DNA of 7,149 bases, taken from NCBI GenBank assembly GCA_035541775.1, contig DATKMP010000235.1:1-7149 (forward strand). The letters run 5' to 3'. Below, one piece after another: positions 6,578 through 7,149 of the stretch. The stretch comes from DATKMP01 sp035541775 (GTDB lineage Bacteria; Bacteroidota; Ignavibacteria; UBA10030). Made by a program: the position numbers and the translations under genes. Under the pieces are notes generated by a model. It was given only the letters and a program-made list of their open reading frames with translations, was not told the origin of the DNA and made no database searches. Position 1 is the stretch's first letter, and the number at the start of each line of letters is the position of its first letter.

Positions 6578-6618
6578 ATGTATCGCCATCCAACTGATAA
6601 AGAATGGACGTCGGATTA

Positions 6619-6649
6619 AAAAGTTAGAAGTGTGTAACGATAAAGTCAA
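6619..6649 (-). promoter_or_regulatory. Candidate Bacteroidota-type promoter of the xylanase
   Basis: On the minus strand, TTGACT (6649-6644) is followed by TAACTTTT (6626-6619). There are 20 bases between TTG and TA, which fits the TTG, N19-21, TAnnTTTG pattern. The TTGAC core also resembles a classic -35 box. Transcription would begin near 6612, giving a leader of about 130 bases that includes both hairpins. Confidence 0.42.
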
Positions 6650-6676
6650 GTAAGAGAGAATGTATTTTTTGGGGAG

Positions 6677-6696
6677 AATATTCATTTATGAATATT
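6677..6696. promoter_or_regulatory. Spaced palindrome upstream of the xylanase promoter, candidate operator
   Basis: AATATTCAT and ATGAATATT are exact 9-base inverted repeats separated by TT. The centre lies about 75 bases before the predicted transcription start, a usual distance for an activator site. It falls between the terminator of the next gene and the xylanase promoter candidate. Confidence 0.38.
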
Positions 6697-6733
6697 GTCT
6701 TTTTGATTTGGATAGAGAGTGATGCCCGCCGAT

Positions 6734-6765
6734 AAAAAAAGGCAGTATGCAAAGACACCGCCTTT
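6734..6765 (-). terminator. Intrinsic terminator of the right-edge gene
   Basis: On the minus strand, AAAGGCGGT (6765-6757) pairs with ACTGCCTTT (6746-6738) around a 10-base loop. This gives nine pairs with one G-U wobble. The T-run continues to seven or more Ts through 6734. It lies 44 bp after the stop codon at 6810 and isolates the xylanase from upstream transcription. Confidence 0.85.
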
Positions 6766-6809
6766 AATAAGTAATGATTGATGAATTGCTTAACCTCGCT
6801 TTGAATCAT

Positions 6810-7149
6810 TTATAAAATTAATTCCGTTTTTCTTTTCGTTGTTGCTTCTTCTATGAGAATCACACGATGCGGTGCTTTTTTTTCAATCCAATATGTAGCG
6901 ATGCCTTCAAACGTGCTCAGTTCAATAGCAAAGCAAGCGATGGTATCGATAGTGCTGTCGCCAAGAGCTTTGACGGCAACGGATGCAGGTGTATTCGATC
7001 TTGGATTAATGGAAGAAAAATTATATTCCGAATGTTTGCTGAAGTCTAAAGTCCGCACAATAAAGGGAATTTGTGAAAAGTCAATGTACTGATCTTTGAA
7101 TGATAGCGTTTGCGTGTTGCGAACGTTATACGGAATCATTTCTGTGCTG
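6810..7149 (-). CDS. 3' end of an unrecognised protein gene (partial)
   Basis: The reading frame is open through the right edge of the window. In-frame codons for Ser-Thr-Glu precede an internal Met at 7139, so the start most likely lies outside. At least 112 C-terminal residues are visible. They include DFSQIPFIVRTLDFS, the segment STFEGIATYWIEKKAPHR and the end RVILIEEATTKRKTELIL. The pattern of a strand carrying 'TYWIEKKAPHRVI' followed by a charged end resembles the closing strands of DUF3108-like or similar periplasmic beta-rich proteins, but this is only an impression. It is followed by a strong intrinsic terminator, which supports it as a real gene and the last in its unit. Confidence 0.65.
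   Translation of the reverse strand, partial: STEMIPYNVRNTQTLSFKDQYIDFSQIPFIVRTLDFSKHSEYNFSSINPRSNTPASVAVKALGDSTIDTIACFAIELSTFEGIATYWIEKKAPHRVILIEEATTKRKTELIL

Larger units (their letters stand above)
6480..6809. other. Non-coding region rich in inverted repeats, upstream of the xylanase
   Basis: This 330-bp stretch holds no convincing gene. From the xylanase outwards it contains a ribosome binding site, a bulged stem-loop (6507-6547), an AT-rich hairpin (6556-6577), a Bacteroidota-type promoter candidate (6619-6649), a spaced palindrome (6677-6696) and an intrinsic terminator (6734-6765) for the gene at the right edge. It is AT-rich compared with the coding regions. Confidence 0.7.

Noticed and set aside
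6624..6809. 61-codon minus-strand frame just after the right-edge gene
   Set aside because: It runs through the intrinsic terminator at 6734-6765, has no ribosome binding site of its own and resembles no protein family.

Overview
The window looks like chromosomal DNA from a Bacteroidota-like (FCB group) bacterium, most likely of the Ignavibacteria/Chlorobi side. The strongest clue is the C-terminal type IX secretion sorting domain on the xylanase, with its NYPNPFNPTT motif. Several other products carry Sec or lipoprotein signals, so much of the window concerns the cell envelope. There are no RNA genes, mobile elements or CRISPR arrays. This is a free-living heterotroph's gene neighbourhood rather than a mobile accessory island.

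Layout: (1) 138-1742, plus strand: a PLP-dependent fold-type I aminotransferase of the 2-aminoadipate/LysN-like group, followed 36 bp later by a 121-residue conserved protein of unknown function. (2) 1758-2840, minus strand: a lipoprotein MsrA-MsrB fusion that repairs both stereoisomers of methionine sulfoxide in envelope proteins. It converges on the first pair. (3) 3008-4786, plus strand: a secreted seven-bladed YncE-like beta-propeller followed at once by a probable outer-membrane beta-barrel, almost certainly one operon. It diverges from msrAB across a 167-bp intergenic region that holds a perfect 12-bp palindrome. (4) 4914-6479, minus strand: a secreted GH30 (subfamily 8-like) glucuronoxylanase with a T9SS sorting domain and a clear intrinsic terminator. 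(5) 6480-6809: a 330-bp non-coding region with several inverted repeats, a Bacteroidota-type promoter candidate for the xylanase, and the terminator of the next gene. (6) 6810-7149, minus strand: the 3' end of an unrecognised gene that runs off the window.

How the parts may work together: the xylanase would be exported by Sec, then carried across the outer membrane by the type IX system, to attack glucuronoxylan outside the cell. Its upstream region, with three separate inverted repeats, is the most likely place in the window for undescribed regulation. The propeller/barrel pair and the 121-residue protein are the least understood protein-coding parts. I see no unmistakably new multi-gene system here. 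The best leads are the structured xylanase leader and the propeller-barrel pair.
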